Source: Parastagonospora avenae f. sp. tritici 18332-5 (taxonomy: Eukaryota > Ascomycota > Dothideomycetes > Pleosporales > Phaeosphaeriaceae). From it: DNA of 64,000 nucleotides. The DNA lies in contig JAFJTR010000016.1 of the NCBI GenBank assembly GCA_022559985.1, positions 403,115 to 467,114 on the forward strand, read 5' to 3'. Made by a program: the position numbers and the translations under genes. The notes under the pieces are model-generated. The model made no database searches. It was not told the DNA's origin and saw only the letters and a program-made list of their open reading frames with translations. This document shows, in pieces, positions 51,824 through 61,379 of the stretch (position 1 is the stretch's first letter; the number at the start of each line of letters is the position of its first letter).

Positions 51824-52088
51824 GTCTCAGATCAGATACACCTCTGTAGCACCCTCACGTAGTAGTATCAATCAAGTCAACAACCAACCGAACAGAATGC
51901 ATTCCTAGTTATCGTTATTTCCTTTCAGCACTAGTGCTAAGACCCTACCAACATTCCCTGTGATTGCCTAAGAAAAAGAGAAGGACTTTCTTTATATACA
52001 CACACACACATATACACCTCCTAAGCCTGATATAGCTTCTGCTACTCTCCCTATAGGGTCTCCACAAGCGCGTACATCTTAGCACACT

Positions 52089-53560
52089 ATGCAGCTTAGC
52101 GCAGTGCAAATGGATATATCGTCAGGAGAAGAGGAAGATACAGAAAGTAGCTAAGATAAGCTAGCTAAGCAGCCCTAGAGACAAAAGCAGAGCAAAAAGC
52201 AGACACTTAATCAGCGCTCCCCACAGAAGAAACAGCAGGAGGTGCTAGCATAGGAGGTACTGTTTTAGAAAGCAAGATAGCTATACTATATCTCTTAAGG
52301 CATAAAAGCCTTTTAAGAGGCCTTAAAGCTAGCAGAAGGAAAGGAGGCTACAGCAGAAACAGCCACAAGAGAGCTGCTTAAACAGGCAACCTCTGTACAG
52401 CAAGAGAAAGCAGAATTAGCTTTAGCAGCTATAAAAGAGCTCGCAAAGGAAATATAAGACCTAAAGGAATATATCCTAAAAGCAATAAGCGTAACTGTTA
52501 ATAATGCAAATACTACGAAACTAGCAAGGAAAATATACGTAGACGCTGTTAAACTAGCTACCTACCTAAATAATACGCCTCTTCTAGGACAGTCTGTACA
52601 TGCTATACTACCTTAAGGCAATTAATAAAATAGCATTAAAGCTATAAAGACAGCAGCAGAACAACGCAGGAAAGACAAATAGAAGAGAGAGCTTATACTG
52701 CTAGTAGAACAAGCAAACGCAGCAGTAGCAGAGGCAGCAGATCCTCTAGCACAGAGAAACGCGATTAACACAGCCCTAAGAGCAGTCTTAAACTCTACTG
52801 CAGTAGTAGCTAGCGTACGCTTAATAGCAAAGAAGAATCTAATTCTTACTACTATAGAGCATTTCTCTACAGACTTTCTTCTGCAGCATATAGATATATA
52901 GAAATTAGCAGTATAGGTTACCTGCAAAGGCATATAAAGAGGAGAAGAGTGGATTTAAGTTGTTGCACACAGAGTCTATATGCACAATGCATTTCTTGCA
53001 TCCCCTGCAGAGCTAAAGGCAGAAATTAAGACATTTAATAATATAGCTATCTAAAGTAACCTAAGATAGTTAGCAAAACGCAAGAAGCTTAAAAATGCAT
53101 ACCTGCTGCCCCTATATTAAAGATATAGCTCTATAGTGTTTAGAGTAGGCAGTAAAGAAGAATAATAAAGGCTGCTAGCATAAAGGCAGCTTAGCATTAC
53201 GGAAAGACAAGTATACCTAGCAAAGCACTATAATATCTTGCTAAGAACATAGTGCTAGAACTGCTTTAAACTAGGCTATAATAGAGAGATATGCAGAGGT
53301 AAAGATTATAAGCTTTATACAGAGATGCACTATATAAAAGATTACGCTAGCTGCAAAGACTGCAAGCTTATAGGAAGGCTTTGCTAGCACTAAAGGCCCT
53401 GCTGCATTAACTGCTAAGGAGAGCATATTGCTATAAGCAGGCAGTGCTCTTACCTTGCTACTACTAACCTTCTTACTTCTTCTCTATATTAGAATAATAA
53501 GAAGAAGAATATAAAAGCAAGGATATCTTAGATAGTAGCACTACTACTAAGATAGCAGGA
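52089..53560 (+). pseudogene. LINE ORF1 (gag-like RNA-binding protein) relic
   Basis: ATG at 52089 begins MQLSAVQMDISSGEEED. A long helical Ala/Glu/Lys-rich part follows (QQEKAELALAAIKELAKEI, LILLVEQANAAVAEAA). Towards the end are CCHC-like knuckles (NCFKLGYNREICRG, YASCKDCKLIGRLC, CCINC-GEHIAISRQC). It is interrupted by more than fifteen TAG/TAA codons, so it cannot be translated. Confidence 0.75.
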
Positions 53561-53629
53561 GAGATCTCTTTTCTGCAATATAATATAAGAAAGAGACAAG
53601 AAGTGCAATAAACTCTCTTAGAACTTGCC

Positions 53630-56600
53630 TTTATAAAAAGGACAGATCTAGTCCTTATATAAGAGCCTAGTGTATAGCTAGATAGTAGAGAAGGCGTGTA
53701 GTTCTCTTTTCTATATCTGTCCTACTCCCTAGTCTTACCTAAATTAGATAAGAGGCCTAGAACAGCTACCTATATCTGCACAGAAGCTGCTATTAAGCAT
53801 AAGCAAAGAGACGACCTTAGTACAGACAACGATCTCCTAGTACTAGAAATCTCAGGGCCTACAGAGCGCTTTCTGCTCTTAAACATCTATAACGAAAAGG
53901 AACTTGCAGAAGACTCTACCTCTTAACAACAAGGAGTAAGGACAGTAGAACGAGCGCTTCTACGCCTCCAGCTTACATCGCCTTTTCTTATTGCAGGCAA
54001 TTTTAATAGCCACTACTTTCTGTAGAATACTGCAATACAGAACCTAGATCAGGAGGCACAGCACCTAGCTAGCTAGCTAGAAGCTCACAGCTGCAAGCTA
54101 CTGAATATAGCGTAGGAGCAGACCTTCTTTAGGTCTAATCTTAGGTCTCCTTTAATTATAGACCTAGCTTTTGCCGCAGGCTTTAAGGAGAATACCTGGG
54201 ATACGTGGTATAGAGCAGAAGACACAGGCTTAGATTATATTACAATTAGCTTCTCCTGCTACACAAGATACATAGATTGACCTATTAACCCTCTATAGAA
54301 CAGACCCTACGCGCTAGATAAGGCAGACTAGGGGGAATTTGCAGCAGCTCTAAAAGAGTAAGTAGCAAGCACAAACCTTATATAGATGCTAGAGGCTGTA
54401 AATGCTAATATAGACAAGTTAGAGCTTAATAGCCTATCTCTCCTAGAACAGCTACAAAAGGACCTAGACAGCGCTATAGATCTGCTTATGCAGAGCATCT
54501 AAGAGGCTGCAAAATAAGCTATCCTAAAAGCAAGACGCTGTGAAAGATCTAAGCCTTAGTGGAGCAAAGATCTCGCAGAGCAGAGAAAGCAGGCAAGCAG
54601 AGCGATGCGCGTGCAGTAAGAGTTTCCTACGCCCACAAATGCAAGAAGAGCAAAGGCTAGAAGAGAATAATACTTATAGGCAGTTAAAGCAGCAAAAGCT
54701 AGTTACTAGGACAGCTTCTTGCAGAAGGTTAAAGGCAAAGATATCTTTAAAGCCCTAAGCTACACAAAGCAAAGGACTACTAGGCCTATCCCTAAGCTAA
54801 AGTACTAACAGCAAGGAGAGACAAGAACCGCTACAGACTTTGAGGAGCAGTGCACTGCTTTATAACCACTCTGTTCTCAAGCCCTCCTAGCACAAATACA
54901 CGCCTACAATAGAGCAACTACAAACAAGGCAACTGGGACTGGCTTAAAGAGCTAGGGGAGATAGAGGTGTACAACGCTATCTTTACTAGCTCGCCTACTA
55001 AAGCACTAGGCACGGATTAACTCTCTTTTGCTATCCTGCGCAGAGCCTATAACGCAGAAAGCAAAGCTTTCTACCTCCTCTACAGAGCTCTTTTTGCAGC
55101 AGGCTATTACCTAAGAGGCTAGAGAGAAGCAATAGGAGTAATATTACTAAAAGCAAACAAGAAGGACTACTCTCTCTCTAAGGCCTATAGAGTTATCTCT
55201 CTGCTTAACTGCCTAGGCAAAGCCTTTAAAAAGATCCTAGCTACAAGGCTTAGCTATCTAGCAGAAACTACAGATCTGCTGCAGCAGACACAGATAGGGG
55301 GGGAGAAAGCAAAAATCTGCTCTAGACGCTTGTCTGCTCCTGCAGTTAAAAGTTTAGGAGGCATAGAAAAAGAAGCATACTACTGCGCTACTATTCGTAG
55401 ACGTAAAAGAAGCTTTTAACTACGTATTAGTAAATCAGCTTCTAGCTATATGCAAGAAACTTAAGCTCCCTATAGCTCTTATTAGATAGATTAGCTTTTT
55501 CCTCTCTTAGCGCTCTATATAGCTAAAATTTAACAGCAAGACTTAGCTACTACAGAGCATAGAGATAGACATACTGCAAGGATTACTAATCTTGCTAATC
55601 CTCTTTCTTCTCTATATCCAAGACATCTGCAAAACAAGGCTAGATACCTTTACTTTCTCCTATATCAATGACATCTGCATTAGAGCAAGCGCAAAGTCTA
55701 TAACAACACTAAAGCAAGTACTAGAGAAAGCTGCAAAAGCTATACTGCAGGAAGCTAAGGAAAACGCAATTAAGTTTAATATAGAGAAGACAGAGCTGCT
55801 CTATGCTAGCTGCAAAAGAGAAATTAAGGCAAAGCCTATGCAGGTAGGAGGAAGCCTAATACAGCCAAGCAATTGCGTGCGCTAGCTAGGTTTCTTTCTA
55901 GACAACAAGCTATCCTTTAAAAGGCACGTACAGACAAAGGTTATAGTAGCGCAGCAGGTCTTTTATTGCCTACAGAGGCTAGGCAATACACAGCAAGGCC
56001 TTAGTACACAGGCCATAAGACAGCTCTATACAGCATATGTCTCCTCTATTGCAGACTATAGAGTGCAGCTGTGGTAGGAAAAAAGAAAGCAGTTGCTGCT
56101 TTAAGAATACTAACAACTATAACACTTAGCTCTACATTAAATTCTAGGAGCCTTTAAAGGATCCCTAACGCAAGCTATAGAGATTAAAGCTGCAATTCTA
56201 CCTCTGATCCTTCGAGCAGAAAAGCTCTGCTAACAGTACGCTATTAGAACCCTATCTTTTGCAAAGAGCTATCCTATTAGGAGAGTAATCCTACACTAGA
56301 AACAACTCTACATATCTACGCAGCTAAGGGAGTTAGCAGCACAAATACAAGGATATAGCAATATTAAAGAAATCTCTATCCTACTAGCAAAGCTGTGGAG
56401 CAAACCTGCCTCTGCCTACGCTACTATCTCCATCTCTAAGAGCAGCAAGTCTAAAACTGCAGAAATCTATAAACAGTGGCTTCTAGGTCTTAGAAATAAG
56501 GCTAAAGCACCTATTTTACTATACACAGATGGCTTTAAGATAGGAGAAGAAGTAGTAGTAGGCTATTGTTAAGTGTCTATATAGGGAAAATACCTCTAAG

Positions 56601-56768
56601 CAAAAAACTTTAGCCTAGGAGAGAAACTTAAGATTATAGATGCAGAGCTTATTGCAGCCTATTAAGCTCTTAGAAACCTACGCTAAGAACTACAAGAAAA
56701 GGAGATACACGTCTTTATAGACAGCTAGGCCGCTCTAAAAAGACTATAAAAAATTTCCCTTATAGGTA
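53630..56768 (+). pseudogene. LINE ORF2 (endonuclease-RT-RNase H), upstream part
   Basis: The endonuclease is shown by RFLLLNIYNEKELAED, SPFLIAGNFNSHYF, IIDLAFAAGF and GLDYITISFS. The reverse transcriptase reads YSLSKAYRVISLLNCLGKAF, LFVDVKEAFNYVL, FTFSYINDICIRASAK (the FADD-type catalytic motif, here YIND) and FNIEKTELLYAS. RNase H follows (LLYTDGFKIGEEVVVGYC, KIIDAELIAAY, VFIDS-AALKRL), cut at 56768 by the pogo-type element. Stops recur throughout. Confidence 0.85.
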
Positions 56769-56777
56769 ACGTACCTC

Positions 56778-56811
56778 ACAAGCGAGCTGATCACACAAGC
56801 GAGCTGATCAC
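56778..56811 (+). repeat. 17 bp tandem duplication within the left TIR
   Basis: ACAAGCGAGCTGATCAC occurs twice back to back (56778-56794 and 56795-56811). The right TIR has it once. Confidence 0.97.
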
Positions 56812-57268
56812 TCTGCCAAGACCCCACCAAAACCACGACTGTACACTGTAGTATAGCACCGTCCAGGACTGTTATAGAGAATCGTAATAGGCTATTCTAC
56901 TCAGAATCTATTACTACTTCTTGCCTACACGTGCGCGCGTTATGTCCTGCCTTGCCGCAGCGTCCACAGCGTCGTTGGCTAGGCTCACCTGCCTCAACGC
57001 GCACCCTCTTCTTCGCCTTCTTCCCATCACTACGCGCCCCAGACTCCTTAAGGGTCGTCAGTCGCACGCCCTCATTAATCGTTAAGGTCCCTTGCTGCTG
57101 TAAGCGCTTCCTTTTATATAATCTACGCTTACTTAAGGCCTCGTTAGCAGCTTAGAGCTTAGCGTTGCGCTTGGTTATTAACACTAGAGAATGCGCTATT
57201 ATCTCTGCACCTTTTAACAAGCTTTTGATCGCCTTAACTATATACGTAGGTAAGCTATCTATATGTCT

Positions 57269-58530
57269 TTAAATCCTCTCTTGAATTAGCTTTAATTGCA
57301 ACCTAAATTCTATGGTATTGCTTAGAGTTTGCGACTGCCAGGGATCGTCCTCGACAGTAGGTAGCGGTGGAGTGCGCAGCCGCACGTCAAGCGTTGATAC
57401 CACCGCCTCTGGATCAAATGGGACTAAGCCAGCGCCTCGAAAGCCTCCTTGTATGTTAGCCTTTGTGATCGCAGCGTTATAGGCGCCTTTAAAGCACAGT
57501 AGGAACTCTAGTTTAGTGATATAGGTGATCTTGTTGCGCATCAGATCCTCAGCTTGGCGGCCATAAGCTGTCTTTAAAGGCGAGAAACACCCTACATCAA
57601 GAGGCTGCAGTAGGTGCGACGAGTGAGGAGGCATGCAGAGGGTGATGATATTGTGATCCTTGCAGTACTGCTAGAATTCAAGCAAGTCGTGGCTCTTGTG
57701 GCCGTCGATAATAAGTAGACAATAGTTTCCTATAGTCCTCTTCTTTGTATAAGCGTTAAAGTGCTTTAACCACTCTACACTAAGCTGATTTATTGTCTAG
57801 CTGTTCTCAGAGACTGCAATGACCCAGTCGCGAGGTAGGTTATCCTCCTTATACTAGGCAGAGAGGTGGTTCTTGCCTTTAAAGATGATAAAAGGTAGGA
57901 TTGCCTACCCAGTCGCATTAATACCCTAGATCACCGTAGTCCACTCGCGATTGCCCTGCTGAACGCTCTTTGGCCGTCTTGACGCTCAGAGCCTGTGACT
58001 ACTGCTCTAGTTGATATCATGCCTATCATAAAGCCAGACTCGTTAAAGTTGTAGGTGTCCTTATTAAGGATACTGTACTTGGCCTTTGTGTTCTCTACAA
58101 GTCAGAACTAGCCTTGTATAACCTCAGGATCCTCGCAGAGGGCTTGCTTATAGTCATACTTGCAATTAAATTTAACTTTAAGCTTAGAGCAACGTTTAAC
58201 AAAGTTTGCAGCCTAGTTTAGGCTAACAGGGTTGTAGTAGCGCTCAGCTAGCAAAGAATCAGCTATATCCTTAACAGCAGCAAGCCGGGGCGGAAATCCT
58301 CGCGCGTCGAGGTCAAGGATATGCTGAACAATCACATCCTCCTCTGTCTTAAGGAGATTCATTGAGTTAGGCGTGCAATCGCGTCGAGGAGGTATTCTAG
58401 CGAGCCGAGTACTGAGTGTACTTTGAGAGACATTGTAGATAGCTGCAGCGCATCTCTAGGATAGTGTTGCGTCGCGTTAGATAGCTAGAAGCGCAGTCTG
58501 TAATCGGGCTTCTTTCGAAGGTAGTAGGTT
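57269..58530 (-). pseudogene. pogo-type DDE transposase relic
   Basis: Reading the minus strand, an HTH comes first (AIQRDATLSWRCAAAIYNVS, QSTLSTRLARIPPRR), then LDLDARGFPPRLAAVKDIAD, YSILNKDTYNFNESGFMIG with a DDE-core acidic residue, and finally MPPHSSHLLQPLDVGCFSPL with the tail AYNAAITKANIQGGFRGAGL. Stops and frame changes separate the pieces, and only the last 121 codons form an open frame. Family membership is clear and activity is lost. Confidence 0.85.
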
Positions 58531-58596
58531 GTTTTGTTGTTAGCTTATCGCAAAAGTACTATAGGTAACAGGTAGTTTTAGTGGGGTCTTGGCACA

Positions 58597-58622
58597 GTGA
58601 TCAGCTCGCTTGTGAGGTACGT
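58597..58622 (-). repeat. right TIR of the second pogo-type element
   Basis: This is the exact reverse complement of the first 26 bases of the left end (56769-56794). Confidence 0.97.
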
Positions 58623-58624
58623 TA

Positions 58625-59124
58625 GCTAAAGAGTTTATTATAAGATTATAGAGCTGTGTAAGCAGCTATCTAGGCAGAACAAAGTCTCTATATCCTAGGT
58701 GCTAGGACACAGAGAAATCTAAGGCAACAAACATGCAGACAGGCTAGCTAAGGCAGGCCTTAAGCAGATAACAAAGAACCCTATTACTTCTCTAAGCTAT
58801 CTTAAGAGAAAGGCTAAAGAGGAGATCCTAGCAAGATAGAAGCAAGAGTAGAAAGATGCTAGGCCTGCAGAGAAAGGCAGGGCCTATAGCAGGGCTACCT
58901 AGGAAAGACCTAAAGTGGCGTACAAGATGCAGCTGCTCTCTAGCCTTAAGAGGGTGCTAGTTGCCTACTACTAGCTTAAGCTAAGAAAGGGCTTCTTTAA
59001 GCAATTTTCTAAAGCAATAGGCAAGGATAATAAAGGATAATGCTTTAGCAGCTGCAGAGCATTGTAGACGCTAGAACACCTTCTCCTACAATATAAGCAT
59101 TATACAAAGGAGCGAAAAAGGATA
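58625..59124 (+). pseudogene. LINE ORF2, downstream part (end of RNase H and Cys-rich tail)
   Basis: After the insert the LINE resumes with VLGHREI-GNKHADRLAKAG, typical of an RNase H end. The tail KMQLLSSLKRVLVAYYQLKL follows, then a zinc-knuckle-like Cys/His tail (CFSSCRALQTLEHLLLQYKH). It is in frame-equivalent continuity with 56768 once the foreign DNA is set aside, and stops persist. Confidence 0.8.
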
Positions 59125-59169
59125 ACGTAGATACTAAGCGAGTCGCGCATCCAAGCGAGTCGCGCACCC
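59125..59169 (+). repeat. pogo-type terminus with two 17 bp tandem units
   Basis: TA|ACGTAGATACT is followed by AAGCGAGTCGCGCATCC at 59136-59152 and AAGCGAGTCGCGCACCC at 59153-59169. This is the same plan as the left end of the 56.8 kb element (TA, ACGTA, then a 17 bp AAGCGAG-containing unit twice, then CCCACCAA). It is probably the left end of a third related element, interrupted by the copia-like sequence. Confidence 0.6.
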
Positions 59170-59173
59170 CACC

Positions 59174-59401
59174 AACTTTCTGAACCTATTTCACCTCAAC
59201 CTGCAATGGCTCTACACCTGTGAGATCTAAAGGGGTTCTTGAAAAATGTTGATGATTGAAGTGATTGACTGTCTTGTCTTGTCTGATCTATGAATAGGTG
59301 GCTTTTATCCCCCGCCCTTGTGCGACTAGCTGCGCGGTCTATTCTATGCAGTTCTATTCTAGCTAAGCCTGTGATGCAGCTAGCCTTGCTCATATCTGAC
59401 A
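59174..59401 (-). repeat. probable LTR of the inverted copia half
   Basis: It begins TGTCAGATATGAGCAAGG immediately after the polypurine tract and contains GATAAAAGCC, a TATA-like box, ~90 bp in. I see no second complete LTR in the window, so the far end is a guess. Confidence 0.5.
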
Positions 59402-59402
59402 C

Positions 59403-61345
59403 ACCCCCTCAGCTTAGATAGACATCTAAGCTGAATAGCTACTTGCAGTGTCTTATAAGGTAACTAGCTCTAGTCTCTCTTAGAGCTTGTTTAGTAATAG
59501 TTCTTAGTAGTTTAGCTTATCTGTGCGTTCTACAAGATTAAGGTAATTAAGGAAGGTGTTCTATTTGTTTCTAGGGAGGGCCTTAGTAAGGCTGTCAGCA
59601 GGCATGCTGGCAGAGGGTATATACTTAACTGAGATTGTTCCTCGTTGGACCTCTTGCCGCAGCTAGTGATTGTAGATATCTACGTGTTAGAGCTTTATTT
59701 GTAGCTTTAATGTTTCCTTAGATACTAGGCTAATTATCTGCATATTGTTACAGTGTATTGTAATAGTCTTCTTTAGTAGATTAATTCTAAGCTTACTAAT
59801 TAGTCTTAAGATAAAAATAGCTTCCTTTGCTACCTGTGATAGACCAAGGAGCTCTGCCTTAGTTGTTAAGGTGGTGACAGTGTCTTGCTTGCTAGCTTTC
59901 TATGCAATCAGGCCTCTAAATAGTCGAATCTTGTAGCCTTGTGAGCTCTTGCGGTCAGAGGTGTTGTCAGCGAACGACGCATCGCTCGCTACCTCGAGGT
60001 GGAGGCCTCCGCCTTGGCGTAGGGCTAAGTTCTGCGTGCTTATGAGGTAGAGCAGTACTTAATCAGCTGCTTCGTGATGCTTTAGTCCTAGGTTAAGCAT
60101 ATATCGCGCAAGTCTTGATGTAGCAAACGCGATGTCTAGGCGTGTTGTAACTGCTGCAAACAGCAGTAAGCTAATCTTGCGTTAGTACTTGTTAATTTCT
60201 AATAGCATGGCTAAGCCAGCTTATAGTTCTAGCTTAATAGAGGACATTAGGGTATTGTGTTAAGTGTCTCTCTTATTAATTAAGCGGCTAATTTTCTTAA
60301 TGTAGGCAGCCTGTAAAAGGAGGAGTGTGTGATTTCTCCTATCTTAGGTAATTTCTACTCCTAGGAACCACTTTAAGTCTTCTCCTTCTATAAGGGTGTA
60401 CTTTGTTTATAGATCCTTTATAACAGAGTAAGCTAAGTGTTCTTTGTTCTTAGGGTATCTAAAGATAATATTATCTACATAGAAGAAGATGAACACTCTG
60501 TTCTTTATTATACAGCAGGGCTCATAAGGCACTAATTGCAGCCCTAGCTAGAGTTGGGTATAAGTGAATTCCTTCTGCCATAGCAGAGGTGAGATGCGCA
60601 GTCCATACAGGGCCTTATGTAGTTTCAGAGCTGTATTTGGCTTCCTGTAGCCGTCAGGTATCCTTATGTAGACTTCTCGATTAATTGTTAAATGCACGAA
60701 CGCGTTAGTTATATCGTACTGCTTAAGCTTAAGGTCGCGATCTGCAGCAATCGCTATCATTAATCTAAATAACTAGCTGGCAAGCGTCGCGGCGTAGGTA
60801 TCTTGTGCAGATACATCGCGCTGCTAGTCTCCTCGGACTACCAGGCGCGCCTTGTATTTCTGTAATCTGTGTTGCTAGTTAAGCTTGTACGTGTATACCT
60901 ACATGCAGTTAAGGATCTGATGCCCTTCTTGTTTAATCTGCTTAAGTGGCACCTCTAACTATAAAGTCATCTTCTAGTGGCTTTAGAGGTGTTCCTGCTC
61001 AGCTTTCTTCCACTAGTTACTTAATAGGTGACTTTCTATCTCCCTATAAAATGCAGGAGGGGGTGGGAGCTGGCTTTAATGCAATGCAGTTCCTCTTGCT
61101 CTTAGCCTTTTAAGCTAAGCCTTATTGATGACTTTGTCTTAGTATATACTAATGTTTCCTGCTTGGGTGCCTGCTATAAACGCGGCTTGCTAAGGGATTG
61201 TTCTTGAGTTGCTGTGTAAGGTGTATTTCAGCTTTCTAGGCCTGCCTTTAGCTAGAAAAGCTGCTGGTGGCGGAGTTGGAGGTGGAGTTAGTGTCAGATA
61301 TGTCGCGTATTAGAGGACTAGTTGCTGTCAGATAGCTGGTGTTGG
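59403..61345 (-). pseudogene. copia Pol relic: reverse transcriptase and RNase H
   Basis: From right to left it reads KALLAKGRPRKLKYTL, LKQYDITNAFVHLTINREVY, LHKALYGLRISPLLWQKEF, DLKWFLGVEIT, LDIAFATSRLARYMLN, ASDASFADNTSDRKSSQGY, LTTKAELLGLSQVAKEA and MPADSLTKALP. These are the Ty1/copia RT and RNase H landmarks. Many TAG/TAA codons interrupt. TGG and TGA words are more frequent here than in the LINE, suggesting milder mutation. Confidence 0.88.
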
Positions 61346-61379
61346 GTGTTATTATCTTCACGACTAGGAATAGTTAAGT

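Larger units (their letters stand above)
50298..52088. other. AT-rich, repeat-derived spacer
   Basis: This 1.8 kb stretch has no readable protein. It contains two diverged copies of a ~40 bp motif (50464-50504 and 51782-51823) and clustered AGGATAA words at 51179-51275. There is also a short CA microsatellite at ~51998-52010. It probably comprises remnants of transposable-element ends and the 5' region of the LINE that follows. Confidence 0.55.
56769..58622 (-). mobile_element. second pogo-type DNA transposon, inserted in the LINE RNase H
   Basis: Terminal inverted repeats start ACGTACCTCACAAGCGAGCT at 56769 and mirror at 58622. TA at 56767-56768 and 58623-58624 is the target-site duplication. 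The length is 1854 bp. The left terminus has an extra tandem copy of a 17 bp unit. Joining the LINE across it restores RNase H sequence, so the insertion postdates the LINE. Confidence 0.93.
52089..59124 (+). mobile_element. Tad-like LINE (non-LTR retrotransposon), heavily mutated, split by a pogo-type insertion
   Basis: ORF1 (gag-like with zinc knuckles), then an endonuclease, reverse transcriptase, RNase H and a terminal Cys-rich motif follow in order on the plus strand, the layout of fungal Tad/I-clade LINEs. Sequence resumes after the foreign insert at 56769-58622, with a TA on each side. Stop codons are everywhere, mostly TAG and TAA at former Trp and Gln codons. The 3' end near 59124 abuts another pogo-type terminus. 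No poly-A tail is obvious. Confidence 0.88.
59174..61350 (-). mobile_element. copia-like LTR retrotransposon, 3' half, inverted
   Basis: RT and RNase H read on the minus strand, ending at a polypurine tract (GAGGGGG at 59403-59410 complement). An LTR-like start TGTCAGATATG at 59401 follows directly. The gag and integrase halves are missing on this strand. The left limit is uncertain. Confidence 0.8.

Noticed and set aside
54540..54758. Independent small genes in the 52-63 kb block (54540, 55592, 59745, 61681)
   Set aside because: Each is a chance open stretch or surviving piece of a LINE or copia ORF.
61281..61300. Second copia LTR start at TGTCAGATATG near 61290
   Set aside because: Only ~11 bases match the LTR at 59401, and the region reads as Pol on the minus strand.
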